Shown here one piece after another: positions 30,858 through 37,966 of a stretch of DNA of 64,000 bases. The position numbers were made by a program, and so were the translations under genes. The number at the start of each line of letters is the position of its first letter. Within the stretch, counting starts at the first letter, position 1. The notes under the pieces were generated by a model that made no database searches, was not told the origin of the DNA, and saw nothing but the letters and a program-made list of their open reading frames with translations. The stretch comes from Streptomyces boncukensis (GTDB lineage: Bacteria; Actinomycetota; Actinomycetes; Streptomycetales; Streptomycetaceae), in the NCBI RefSeq assembly GCF_011045075.1, contig NZ_JAAKZZ010000001.1, positions 1-64,000 of the forward strand. Reading direction: 5' to 3'.

Positions 30858-31511
30858 GTGAGCCAGACCATCCCGCGGGTCATCCACTGGATCTGGGTGG
30901 GCGGCCCCGTCCCGAGCCGGTTCGCGGTCTACCGCGACACCTGGGCCAACCACCACCCCGGCTGGAAGGTCCGCGTCTGGACCGACGACAACCTCCCGCC
31001 GATGCGGAACCAACGGCTGTACGACCGGGCCGCCGAGTACGCGCCGCCGCCCGCCATCGGCCAGTTCCGGGCGGACGTACTCCGCTACGAGCTGCTGTGG
31101 CGGTACGGAGGCGTCTACGTCGATGCCGACTTCGAGTGCCTGCGCCCCGTGGCGCCGCTCCTTGACGGGGTCGACTGCTTCTCGGCGTGGGAGTCCGAAG
31201 GCCGGCGCATCGCCAACGGGCTCATGGGCTCGACACCTCGGCAGCCGTTCATCGACCGGCTGATCCAAGGGCTGGCGGCGCACGCCAACGAGCACAAGGG
31301 CAGCCGTCCGGCGATCTCCACCGGCCCGGCCTACCTGACCAAGACGCACCGTGCGCACCGCGGGCTCACGGTGTTCCCGTCCCGCTTGTTCTACCCGTAC
31401 CTGTGGAACGAGCTGGACACACCGAAGGCCGAGCCTCCGTGGCCCGGCGAGTGCTACGCCGTCCACCACTGGCACAACCGCCGGAAACTGCGAGGGGAGC
31501 TACCACATTGA
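30858..31511 (+). CDS. GT32/OCH1-like glycosyltransferase
   Basis: A 217-aa protein that begins 'IPRVIHWIWVGGPVP', the signature opening of the DXD-sugar glycosyltransferase (Gly_transf_sug) family. The metal-binding DXD is 'DAD' at 89-91 within 'GGVYVDADFEC'. It transfers a sugar from a nucleotide donor. Located among structural genes, it may glycosylate virion proteins or a host cell-surface glycan. The next gene starts inside its stop. Confidence 0.85.
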   Translation: MSQTIPRVIHWIWVGGPVPSRFAVYRDTWANHHPGWKVRVWTDDNLPPMRNQRLYDRAAEYAPPPAIGQFRADVLRYELLWRYGGVYVDADFECLRPVAPLLDGVDCFSAWESEGRRIANGLMGSTPRQPFIDRLIQGLAAHANEHKGSRPAISTGPAYLTKTHRAHRGLTVFPSRLFYPYLWNELDTPKAEPPWPGECYAVHHWHNRRKLRGELPH

Positions 31512-32932
31512 AGCGCGTCACTCTGTCCGCGCACGGAGCCACCGTGCGGCTCGATGTCGACTCGGGCGACCACATCGGCTCGCGGATCGCCCGCCGCCTG
31601 GACTGGTACGAACGCGACCTCCTGGAGGACGCGCGCAACCGCGTCCGGCGCGGCGGTGTCGCGGTGGACGTCGGCGCGCACATCGGCAACCACACGACAT
31701 GGTTCGCCGCCGTGTGCGGCCTCCGGGTTGTGGCCATCGAGCCCAATGCGCAGTCACGTGCCCAACTGCTGCGGAACGTGCACCTGTCCCGGCTCGCCGA
31801 CCAGGTCGACGTCATCGGCGCAGCCGCCGGCGCCGCCAAGGGCAAAGCGCGGCTCCAGCAGCCCCGCCGCAGCAACACCGGGATGGCCCGGGCGGTCCGC
31901 GACCGGGCAGGGAACATCCCAGTCGTCCCGCTCGACAGCCTTGGCCTGCGCGACGTGACCCTCATCAAGATCGACGTCGAGGGTGGGGAGATGGACATCC
32001 TGCGCGGCGCCCGCGAGACGATCGAGAGGGACCGGCCGGTCCTCTACATCGAGACCGAGGGGAAGCGGCTGCGGCAGGTCGACGACTTCCTCTCCGAGTA
32101 CGGCTACGCGAAGTTCGGGCAGTACGCGATCACACCGACGTACGGGTACGCCCCCGCCGGGCACGGTCAAGTACGCCTGAGTACGGCGGTGATGGCACAT
32201 CCCAAGCGGGAGCACTTCGTTCACGAGCTGCTGGAGGACCTGGACGGCCCGGCAGAGGTCGTCTGGGACCGCTACAACGACCGCTGGGACACCGGCCGCC
32301 GCTCCCTGCTGGCGCACGCTCCCGAGGCCACTCATCACCTGGTGATCCAGGACGACGTGCAGCCCTGCAAGGAGCTGCTGGCCGGGTGCGCCGAGATGCT
32401 GCGGCACGTGCCTCCCGGCAACCCCGTGGCGCTGTACATGGGTCGGTCGCGGACCCAGCCCCACCGGTTCCGCATGAGCGAGCTGGTCACGGCCGCGCAG
32501 GCGAGGGACGCCTCGTTCGCGGTCTTCGAGGGTCCTTGGTGGGGCCAGGCCGTCATCGTGCCGACCATGTCCATCCCCGGCATCGTGAGCTACGGCGACA
32601 CCCACCCGGAGATCACGAACTATGACCACCGCATCGCCTACTACTTCGCCAGCATCGGCACGCCCTGCTACTACACGATGCCGTCGCTGGTGGAGCACCG
32701 CACCGGCCCGGACAACCCGTCACTGCTGGCCCACGGGAACGCCGTTACGCGGCGCGCCTCGTGGTTCGTCGGCCTCGACGAGACGCCCGCGAGGGTCGAC
32801 TGGTCGCGCGGGGTGGTGACCCCGTCCGATCTGCCGGCGAAGGTGCGGGAGGCGTTTCCGCCCACGCCCAGCTATCCCCGCGTGCCCGTCCTGAGCAGGC
32901 CACGCCGCACGCGTACCCCCGTGCGCGGCTAG
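31508..32932 (+). CDS. FkbM-family methyltransferase fused to a glycosyltransferase-like domain
   Basis: A 474-aa protein. The start is a TTG overlapping the previous stop (TTGA), supported by AGGGGAG 9 nt upstream. Residues about 50-215 are an FkbM methyltransferase ('VDVGAHIGNHT' at about 54, 'IKIDVEGGE' at about 154). Residues about 225-430 look like a second sugar-transfer domain ('MAHPKREHFVHELLEDL', 'HLVIQDDVQPC'). Together with the upstream GT it would build a methylated glycan. Ends with a basic Pro-rich tail. Confidence 0.8.
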   Translation: MKRVTLSAHGATVRLDVDSGDHIGSRIARRLDWYERDLLEDARNRVRRGGVAVDVGAHIGNHTTWFAAVCGLRVVAIEPNAQSRAQLLRNVHLSRLADQVDVIGAAAGAAKGKARLQQPRRSNTGMARAVRDRAGNIPVVPLDSLGLRDVTLIKIDVEGGEMDILRGARETIERDRPVLYIETEGKRLRQVDDFLSEYGYAKFGQYAITPTYGYAPAGHGQVRLSTAVMAHPKREHFVHELLEDLDGPAEVVWDRYNDRWDTGRRSLLAHAPEATHHLVIQDDVQPCKELLAGCAEMLRHVPPGNPVALYMGRSRTQPHRFRMSELVTAAQARDASFAVFEGPWWGQAVIVPTMSIPGIVSYGDTHPEITNYDHRIAYYFASIGTPCYYTMPSLVEHRTGPDNPSLLAHGNAVTRRASWFVGLDETPARVDWSRGVVTPSDLPAKVREAFPPTPSYPRVPVLSRPRRTRTPVRG

Positions 32933-32993
32933 ACTCCTGGTAGCCGCTGGTTATGGGCCGGGCCTACACCACATCACGTAGTGGAGGCCCACG
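32930..32993 (+). promoter_or_regulatory. Late leader L2 before tail-tube gene
   Basis: TAGACT (32930-32935) is followed 7 nt later by the conserved leader CCGCTGGTTATGGGCCGGG (32944-32962). GGGCCT in the leader can pair with AGGCCC (32985-32990), overlapping the ribosome binding site GGAGG (32983-32987). Confidence 0.65.
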
Positions 32994-33695
32994 ATGCCCT
33001 GCCCCTTGATCGCGAATGCTGACGTGATCCGTGTGACCAGGGTCGACCGATGCGGTAGGCCGGTCTGCGGCGAGGACAACGGGTTCGTCTTCGACTGCTT
33101 CGCCACCCTGGCCATGAACGCGAACGTGGAGGAAGGCGAGGACGTCGCCTACACCGCCGCGAACGGACGGCAGTGCGGCTTCAAGCGCGGCTGCCCCACC
33201 TTCAACGGGTACGACATCGAGCTGAACTTCTTCTCTGTGAGCCCGGAGTTCGTGGAGATCACCACCGGCAACCCGGTGGTGTACGGCTTCGACGGCGAGC
33301 CGATCGGCTACGACGACTGCTCAATCCAGTGCAACAGCGGCTTCGCCCTGGAGCTGTGGGCCGAAGTCCTCGGTGAGGACGTCTGCGACGCCGACGCGAC
33401 CGGTGATGGCGCGTGGATCTACTTCCTGATGCCGTGGGTGACCAACGGGCAGCTCGGGGACCTGGAAGTCGGCAACGAGGCCGTGTCCCTCGTCCTCAAC
33501 GGCGCCACGCGGGCGGGCGGCGGCTGGGGCACCGGCCCGTACGACATCATGCCGACCGACGCGGCCGGCACCCCCGGCCCGCTGCTGACGCCGCTGGGCT
33601 CGAACTGCCACCGCCGTACGTTCGTGACGAGCGTCGCGCCGCCCGAGCCGGTGTGCGCGTACACCCCGGTCCTGTGCGGCGCCTCCCCCTCCTGA
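32994..33695 (+). CDS. Major tail tube protein (putative)
   Basis: A 233-aa Cys-rich, beta-rich protein with its own late leader, as expected for an abundant virion protein. 'GYDIELNFFSVSPEFVEITT' and 'GDGAWIYFLMPWVTN' fit the tail-tube fold of Streptomyces siphophages. Its position before the connectors is unusual; tail-tube genes normally follow them. Confidence in virion status is high, in tube identity moderate. Confidence 0.65.
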   Translation: MPCPLIANADVIRVTRVDRCGRPVCGEDNGFVFDCFATLAMNANVEEGEDVAYTAANGRQCGFKRGCPTFNGYDIELNFFSVSPEFVEITTGNPVVYGFDGEPIGYDDCSIQCNSGFALELWAEVLGEDVCDADATGDGAWIYFLMPWVTNGQLGDLEVGNEAVSLVLNGATRAGGGWGTGPYDIMPTDAAGTPGPLLTPLGSNCHRRTFVTSVAPPEPVCAYTPVLCGASPS

Positions 33696-33708
33696 ACGGC
33701 TGGACACG

Positions 33709-34422
33709 GTGACCACACCCGAGGTCGACATCGTCGTGCCGGTGCGGGTCGGCGCCACGAACCCGCAGCTCCGCTACGCGCTGCGCTCGTGGGCCGAGAA
33801 CCTGCCGCACCGGCACGTCTGGCTGGTCGGGCACAAGCCCCCGTGGGTGCGCGGGGTGAAGCACCTGCCGACCCACCAGTCCGGCACGAAGTACCAGAAC
33901 ACGACCCACGCGGTCCGTACGGCGTGCATGACGGCCGGTGTGAGCGACCAGTTCCTGCTGTGCAACGACGACTTCTTCGTCATGCGCCCGCAGGACCAGG
34001 GGATGCCGGTGCTGCACCGCGGGCCGGTGTCCGCCGTCGAGACGTACTACGAAGGCCGGGCGTCCGGCCGGTACCTGCGCGGGCTGCGCGAGACCCGCGA
34101 CCTGCTGGTGAGCCTCGGGCACGAGGACCCGCTGTCGTACGAGCTGCACGTCCCGCTGCCGGTCGAGAAGGAGGCCATGCTGAAGGCCCTCGGCATCGCG
34201 AAGCGGCTGGACGTCGTCCATAAGCGCACGCTGTACGGGAACTTGGCGGGGATCGGCGGCGACGAGATCCGCGACGTGAAGATCCTCAAGCGCGGCCCGA
34301 AGTTCGACCGCGCGAGCCCGTTCCTGTCGACGATGCCGGACAGCTTCGAGAACGGCTTCGTCGGCCAGCACATCCGCCAAGCCTTCCCCCGCCGTGGCCG
34401 CTACGAAGCGGGAGGCCGCTGA
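33709..34422 (+). CDS. Stealth-like sugar-phosphate/glycosyl transferase
   Basis: A 237-aa protein. 'VDIVVPVRVGATNPQLRYAL' opens a nucleotide-sugar-type fold, and 'CNDDFFVM' at 85-92 matches the NDD-F region of Stealth capsular polysaccharide phosphotransferases. It is the third sugar-active gene in 30.8-34.4 kb, placed between the tail tube and connector genes. It likely modifies virion or host-surface glycans. GTG start; its stop overlaps the next ATG. Confidence 0.7.
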   Translation: MTTPEVDIVVPVRVGATNPQLRYALRSWAENLPHRHVWLVGHKPPWVRGVKHLPTHQSGTKYQNTTHAVRTACMTAGVSDQFLLCNDDFFVMRPQDQGMPVLHRGPVSAVETYYEGRASGRYLRGLRETRDLLVSLGHEDPLSYELHVPLPVEKEAMLKALGIAKRLDVVHKRTLYGNLAGIGGDEIRDVKILKRGPKFDRASPFLSTMPDSFENGFVGQHIRQAFPRRGRYEAGGR

Positions 34423-35243
34423 TGCCGAACGTGTGCGACCCGTGGCCGACCGACCTGACGTGCTGCGACCTGCCCGAGGGCACCGAGACCGAGACGATCG
34501 ACCGGTGGACCCGCGTCGCCAGCATCATGCTGTGGATGCTCTCCGGCCGCCGCTGGGGGCCTTCCTGCCCCGTGGAAGTGCGGCCGTGCCGCCGCTCCTG
34601 CCTCGACGGCTGGGGCTATGGCATCCGCTGGGACTCGTCCGGGCCGTGGGTGCCGTACAAGGGCGTCGACGGTCTGTGGCGCAACGCCTCCCCCTGCTCC
34701 TGCACGGGCGGCTGCTCATGCGGCGAGCTGTGCGAGGTGTACCTGCCCGGCCCGGTGTACGACATCGTGAAGGTCGACGTCGACGGCGACGAGCTGCCCG
34801 CCCCCGACCCTGACCAGGGCGTGATCGGCGCGTACCGGGTGGACGCGCCGGGGATGCTGGTGCGCACCGACGGCGAGTGCTGGCCGACCTGCCAGGACAT
34901 GGCCGCACCGTCGGGCACGCCGGGGACGTTCACCGTGACGTACCGGACCGGCCTCCCCCTCGATGAGGCAGCCATCGCCGCCGTGTCCGACCTGGCGTGC
35001 CACTACATCAAGGGCTGCGGCGGCAGCTCGTGCGGCTGCAAGTCCAACAAGAACGTCTCCCGGCTCAACCGGCAGGGCTTCGAGATGGAGTTCGCCGACC
35101 CGACGCTGATCTACAGCGAGGGCCGCACCGGACTGCCGCTCGTCGACGCCTGGCTCGCGGCCGTGAACCCCGGCCGGCTCGCCTCCGCCTCCCGCGTGTA
35201 CAGCCCTGACCTCCCGCGCCCCCGCGCGACGACCTGGCCGTGA
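34422..35243 (+). CDS. Head-tail connector/adaptor-like protein
   Basis: A 273-aa protein rich in cysteines ('PVEVRPCRRSCLDGWG', 'PCSCTGGCSCGELC'). The C-terminal 'SDLACHYIKGCGGSSCGCKS' and 'RLNRQGFEMEFADPTLIYSE' correspond to head-tail adaptors of Streptomyces phages. It would join the portal to the tail. Position before the completion protein supports this. Confidence 0.65.
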   Translation: MPNVCDPWPTDLTCCDLPEGTETETIDRWTRVASIMLWMLSGRRWGPSCPVEVRPCRRSCLDGWGYGIRWDSSGPWVPYKGVDGLWRNASPCSCTGGCSCGELCEVYLPGPVYDIVKVDVDGDELPAPDPDQGVIGAYRVDAPGMLVRTDGECWPTCQDMAAPSGTPGTFTVTYRTGLPLDEAAIAAVSDLACHYIKGCGGSSCGCKSNKNVSRLNRQGFEMEFADPTLIYSEGRTGLPLVDAWLAAVNPGRLASASRVYSPDLPRPRATTWP

Positions 35244-35259
35244 ACGGAGGCCCCCACTC

Positions 35260-35847
35260 ATGCCGCTGACGCCGATGTCGCTGCACGAGCTGACCGAGAC
35301 GGTCCTCGGCTGCGTGTGCGCCGCGCTCCAGGTCACCGCGGCCCAGGTCCCCGGCCAGCCGGGATGCCCGTGCCGGTCGTGCGTCGTGCCCGGACAGCCC
35401 GCATGGGACTGGTGCGACGACCCGTGCGGCGACCCGGGCGACGGTGGGCAGCTCTCCGTGAACCTGATCCGCCTGTTCCCCACGAATCCGTTCCCCAACG
35501 AGGACCGGTCCGTGATGGGCTCCCGGAACTGCCCCATGCCGACAACCACCGCGGCCGAGATCGCGGTGACGCTGCTGCGCTGCGCTCCGACACCGGACGA
35601 GCAGGGATGCCCGCCGTCGTGCGACGAACTCGACCAGGCCGCGAAGGTGCTGCACGTCGACTCGATGACCGTGTTCAACGCCCTGTACTGCTGCCTCAAC
35701 GGCTCGGAGCCCGGCCGGCGACGCGGCCGGAAGTACGTCATGGGCCAGCAGCGCACCGTCGGCCCGCAGGGCGGCTGCGTCGGCATCGAGCAACGGGTGA
35801 CGGTGGCCCTGCCCGGCTGCTGGCCCTGCCCCGAGGATTCCCCGTGA
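35260..35847 (+). CDS. Head-tail connector protein (putative)
   Basis: A 195-aa protein with GGAGG 10 nt before the ATG. It has many cysteines ('CPCRSCVVPGQPAWDWCDDPC'), and 'TVFNALYCCLNGSEPGRRRG' follows a helix. The location between adaptor and tail-completion genes suggests a connector or stopper. Confidence 0.6.
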   Translation: MPLTPMSLHELTETVLGCVCAALQVTAAQVPGQPGCPCRSCVVPGQPAWDWCDDPCGDPGDGGQLSVNLIRLFPTNPFPNEDRSVMGSRNCPMPTTTAAEIAVTLLRCAPTPDEQGCPPSCDELDQAAKVLHVDSMTVFNALYCCLNGSEPGRRRGRKYVMGQQRTVGPQGGCVGIEQRVTVALPGCWPCPEDSP

Positions 35848-35859
35848 ATGGAGACCGCC

Positions 35860-36237
35860 ATGACGGTTGAAATGCGTATCGAGCAGGGACGGCTGGCGCG
35901 GGCGCTGCGTGCCCGGGGCGGGATCGCTGAGCGCTTCCTGGCCCGCCGTACGCGCCGCGTCGCCGACATCGCGCGCCGCGAGGCCCCGGGCCGCATGGGC
36001 GCCTACATCGACTGGAAGATCGAATCCGCCCCGAGCGGGCTGGAGGGCGTCATCGTCTGCGACCACCCGGCGACGCTGTACGTGCTGTACGGGACTCGGC
36101 CGCACATCATCCGGCCGCGCCGTGCGAAGGCGCTGCGGTTCGACGTGGGCGGGCGGACCGTGTTCGCCGCCGTCGTCCACCACCCCGGAACGAAGGCGAA
36201 CGACTTTCTGGGCCGGGCGCTTCGCGCGGGCCGCTAG
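35860..36237 (+). CDS. Tail completion protein, HK97 gp10-like (putative)
   Basis: A 125-aa basic protein with 'ARREAPGRMGAYIDWKIES', 'LYVLYGTRPHIIRPRRAKAL' and 'HHPGTKANDFLGRALRAGR', the pattern of HK97 gp10-type completion proteins (H-x-G-T/x-P near the end). ATG at 35860 has GGAG 6 nt upstream; ATG at 35848 is an alternative. The stop overlaps the stop of the minus-strand gene by 2 nt. Confidence 0.7.
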   Translation: MTVEMRIEQGRLARALRARGGIAERFLARRTRRVADIARREAPGRMGAYIDWKIESAPSGLEGVIVCDHPATLYVLYGTRPHIIRPRRAKALRFDVGGRTVFAAVVHHPGTKANDFLGRALRAGR

Positions 36238-36956
36238 CCCTCGACGGCCGGGGCCGCGTCGGGCGCCTCGATGTCCGGGTAGAAGGCGCGGTAGTCCGCG
36301 ACGTGCTCGGCGTAGTGCGCCCGGCCTTCCTCGGTGAACCGGTAGCGGCGCACGGCGCGACTCGCCTGACGGCCCGTGTAGGGCCGACCGTCGAAGTCCC
36401 GGGGCGTGTACGTGACGGTCTGCTCGTGGACGTGCAGGTAGGGCCGGTTCCCACGGTGCATGTCGTACCCGGCGACAAGGTAGAGGTGCGCGGACCCGAA
36501 CAGCTCCTCGGTCGGCAGGCCCTCCGCCCCGGCCCGGGCGACCTTGGCCATCTCGCGCCACAGCCACTCGGACAGCTCCCACGGCTCCTTGCGCGGCGTC
36601 GGCACAATGCCCAGCCCGGCGCGGATCGCGGCGCGGCCGGCGCGGGTGAGGAGCGCGTACGGCGCTCCGCTGTCGGTGGTTCCCAGCTCGATCAGGCCGC
36701 GGTCGGCGAGCGCCGCCAAGGTGGAACCTGCGCCCGACTCCCACACCCCGCGCGCTCTCAGCGCCCTCGGGGTCGGGGCGTACTGCCCGGAGAGGAAGAT
36801 CCGCCGCCACACGTGGGCGGGGTTCTTGGTGAACCGGCCTTGGGCGCCGAGGCGGCGCTGCTCCTCCTCCAGCCCTTGGTCCTCGGCGTACAGGACTTCC
36901 ATGTAAGTGCGCTGACGGGCGTTCAGCTCGTCCCAGGCTAGTTGGGCTTTCCCCAT
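36234..36956 (-). CDS. Minus-strand moron with winged-helix-like domain
   Basis: A 240-aa protein encoded against the late operon. Residues about 65-115 ('STLAALADRGLIELGTTDSG', 'ALLTRAGRAAIRAG') read as a winged helix, and a second similar module may lie at the C-terminus ('YRFTEEGRAHYAEHV'). The ribosome binding site GGGGAGGGA is at 36962-36970 on the minus strand. Orientation and independent expression signals suggest a lysogen-expressed accessory (moron) gene. Function is unknown. Confidence 0.75.
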   Translation of the reverse strand: MGKAQLAWDELNARQRTYMEVLYAEDQGLEEEQRRLGAQGRFTKNPAHVWRRIFLSGQYAPTPRALRARGVWESGAGSTLAALADRGLIELGTTDSGAPYALLTRAGRAAIRAGLGIVPTPRKEPWELSEWLWREMAKVARAGAEGLPTEELFGSAHLYLVAGYDMHRGNRPYLHVHEQTVTYTPRDFDGRPYTGRQASRAVRRYRFTEEGRAHYAEHVADYRAFYPDIEAPDAAPAVEG

Positions 36957-36986
36957 CTCGGTCCCTCCCCTTCTCGTTCACGGTAG

Positions 36987-37005
36987 GGCGTCGCTCTGAC
37001 GCCCA
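36987..37005. promoter_or_regulatory. Palindrome in divergent promoter region
   Basis: GGGCGTC-GCTCT-GACGCCC, a 7-bp inverted repeat between the minus-strand moron (start 36956) and the chaperone gene (start 37093). It may be an operator for the moron; no second copy was noticed. Confidence 0.4.
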
Positions 37006-37026
37006 AGCAGACCCTCGCCGACCGCG

Positions 37027-37092
37027 TACCCTTCGGTGCGCGCCGCTGGTTGTGGGCCGGGCGCTCAGTACGAGCACCACGGGAGCCACCCG
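37027..37092 (+). promoter_or_regulatory. Late leader L3 before tail chaperone gene
   Basis: TACCCT (37027-37032), then the conserved leader CCGCTGGTTGTGGGCCGGG (37043-37061). GTGGGC in the leader can pair with GCCAC (37085-37089) near the start codon, and GCTC/GAGC forms a small inner hairpin. Confidence 0.65.
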
Positions 37093-37638
37093 ATGAGCCA
37101 GCGCCGCCAGTTCACCCTCAACACCGAGCCCCACGTCGCCGAGATCGGTTCGACCGAGCTGCTGTTCCAGCCCGAGGTGATGGGCGCCCAGTTCCTCGAC
37201 GCGTACGAAGATCTGCAACAGACGCAGAAGCAGCTCGGCGTCGACATGAACGACCTCGCCAGGGTCGAGCCGGAGAAGCTGCGCTCCATCGTCCGGTCCC
37301 TGCGCGTGTTCCTCGCGCGGCTGATGCTGCCCGAGTCCGCTGAGCAGTTCGCCCGCTGGGATGTAGTCCAGGCCGGCGAGGTCGTGGAGTCGTTCGGCAC
37401 CCCGGAGGAGGCCGTCGAGCACGCCGACGGCCTGGAGGACGCCGCGGTCGTCGACGCCGGGATGCAGCTCCCCGACCGGGTCCTGGTCGAGCTGCTGGAG
37501 TGGGCCGTCGAGCTGTATGGGGGCGGCCAGCGCCCTACTGGGTCATCTGGAGGCTCTGCGGCAGCATCGCCTCCTCCTGGGACTCGTGGGAGGGCGGCCT
37601 CGCCCTCCAAGGCGTCGACCCGCGCTCGTGGACGCTGA
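37093..37638 (+). CDS. Tail assembly chaperone, upstream frame (G-like)
   Basis: A 181-aa protein directly upstream of the tape measure gene. 'QRRQFTLNTEPHVAEIGSTE' and 'EQFARWDVVQAGEVVESFG' fit actinophage tail chaperones. The unshifted product ends in a Ser/Gly/Ala/Arg-rich tail. A -1 shift near 37519-37524 would give the long form. Chaperones coat the tape measure during tail assembly. Confidence 0.8.
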   Translation: MSQRRQFTLNTEPHVAEIGSTELLFQPEVMGAQFLDAYEDLQQTQKQLGVDMNDLARVEPEKLRSIVRSLRVFLARLMLPESAEQFARWDVVQAGEVVESFGTPEEAVEHADGLEDAAVVDAGMQLPDRVLVELLEWAVELYGGGQRPTGSSGGSAAASPPPGTRGRAASPSKASTRARGR

Positions 37639-37859
37639 CGACCATGCTCAACGCCTCGGAGGCGTCCATGGACGCCGCAGCCGAGGACGACGCCGAGCGG
37701 CAGCGGAACCGGGCCAAGCTGTACGCGCCCCCGGCGAGCGAACGCGGGCGCGGACGGCGCCGCCGACGGCCACCCGGCATGGGCATGGACCGGGCTCAGG
37801 CCCAGTCCCTCGCCGCTCAGCTCGCCGCTGAAGACGCGCGGCTGGGCGCCGGTGGCTAG
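37521..37859 (+). CDS. Tail assembly chaperone, -1 frameshift extension (GT-like)
   Basis: Reading continues in the -1 frame after TAT-GGG at the G-run GGGGGC (37519-37524), giving 'YGGRPAPYWVIWRLCG' at the junction and a fusion of about 255 aa. The open frame has no independent ribosome binding site. This matches the conserved G/GT frameshift of long-tailed phages. The run is not a textbook X-XXY-YYZ heptamer, so the exact slip site is inferred. Confidence 0.7.
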   Translation, partial: GRPAPYWVIWRLCGSIASSWDSWEGGLALQGVDPRSWTLTTMLNASEASMDAAAEDDAERQRNRAKLYAPPASERGRGRRRRRPPGMGMDRAQAQSLAAQLAAEDARLGAGG

Positions 37860-37863
37860 CGGC

Positions 37864-37966
37864 TAACCTGGGGACACGCGCCCCGGGCCGGTCTATCAAG
37901 GCCCCTGCGGGCGCGTGACGCCGCTGGTTGTGGGCCGGGCACCTTCCTTGACGCGAGGGGTGCCCG
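37864..37966 (+). promoter_or_regulatory. Late leader L4 before tape measure gene
   Basis: TAACCT (37864-37869), a 9-bp hairpin (37875-37883 with 37909-37917), then the conserved leader (37921-37939). CCGGGCACC (37935-37943) pairs with GGTGCCCGG (37959-37967), reaching into the GTG start codon. It is identical to L5 over 42 nt. Confidence 0.65.
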
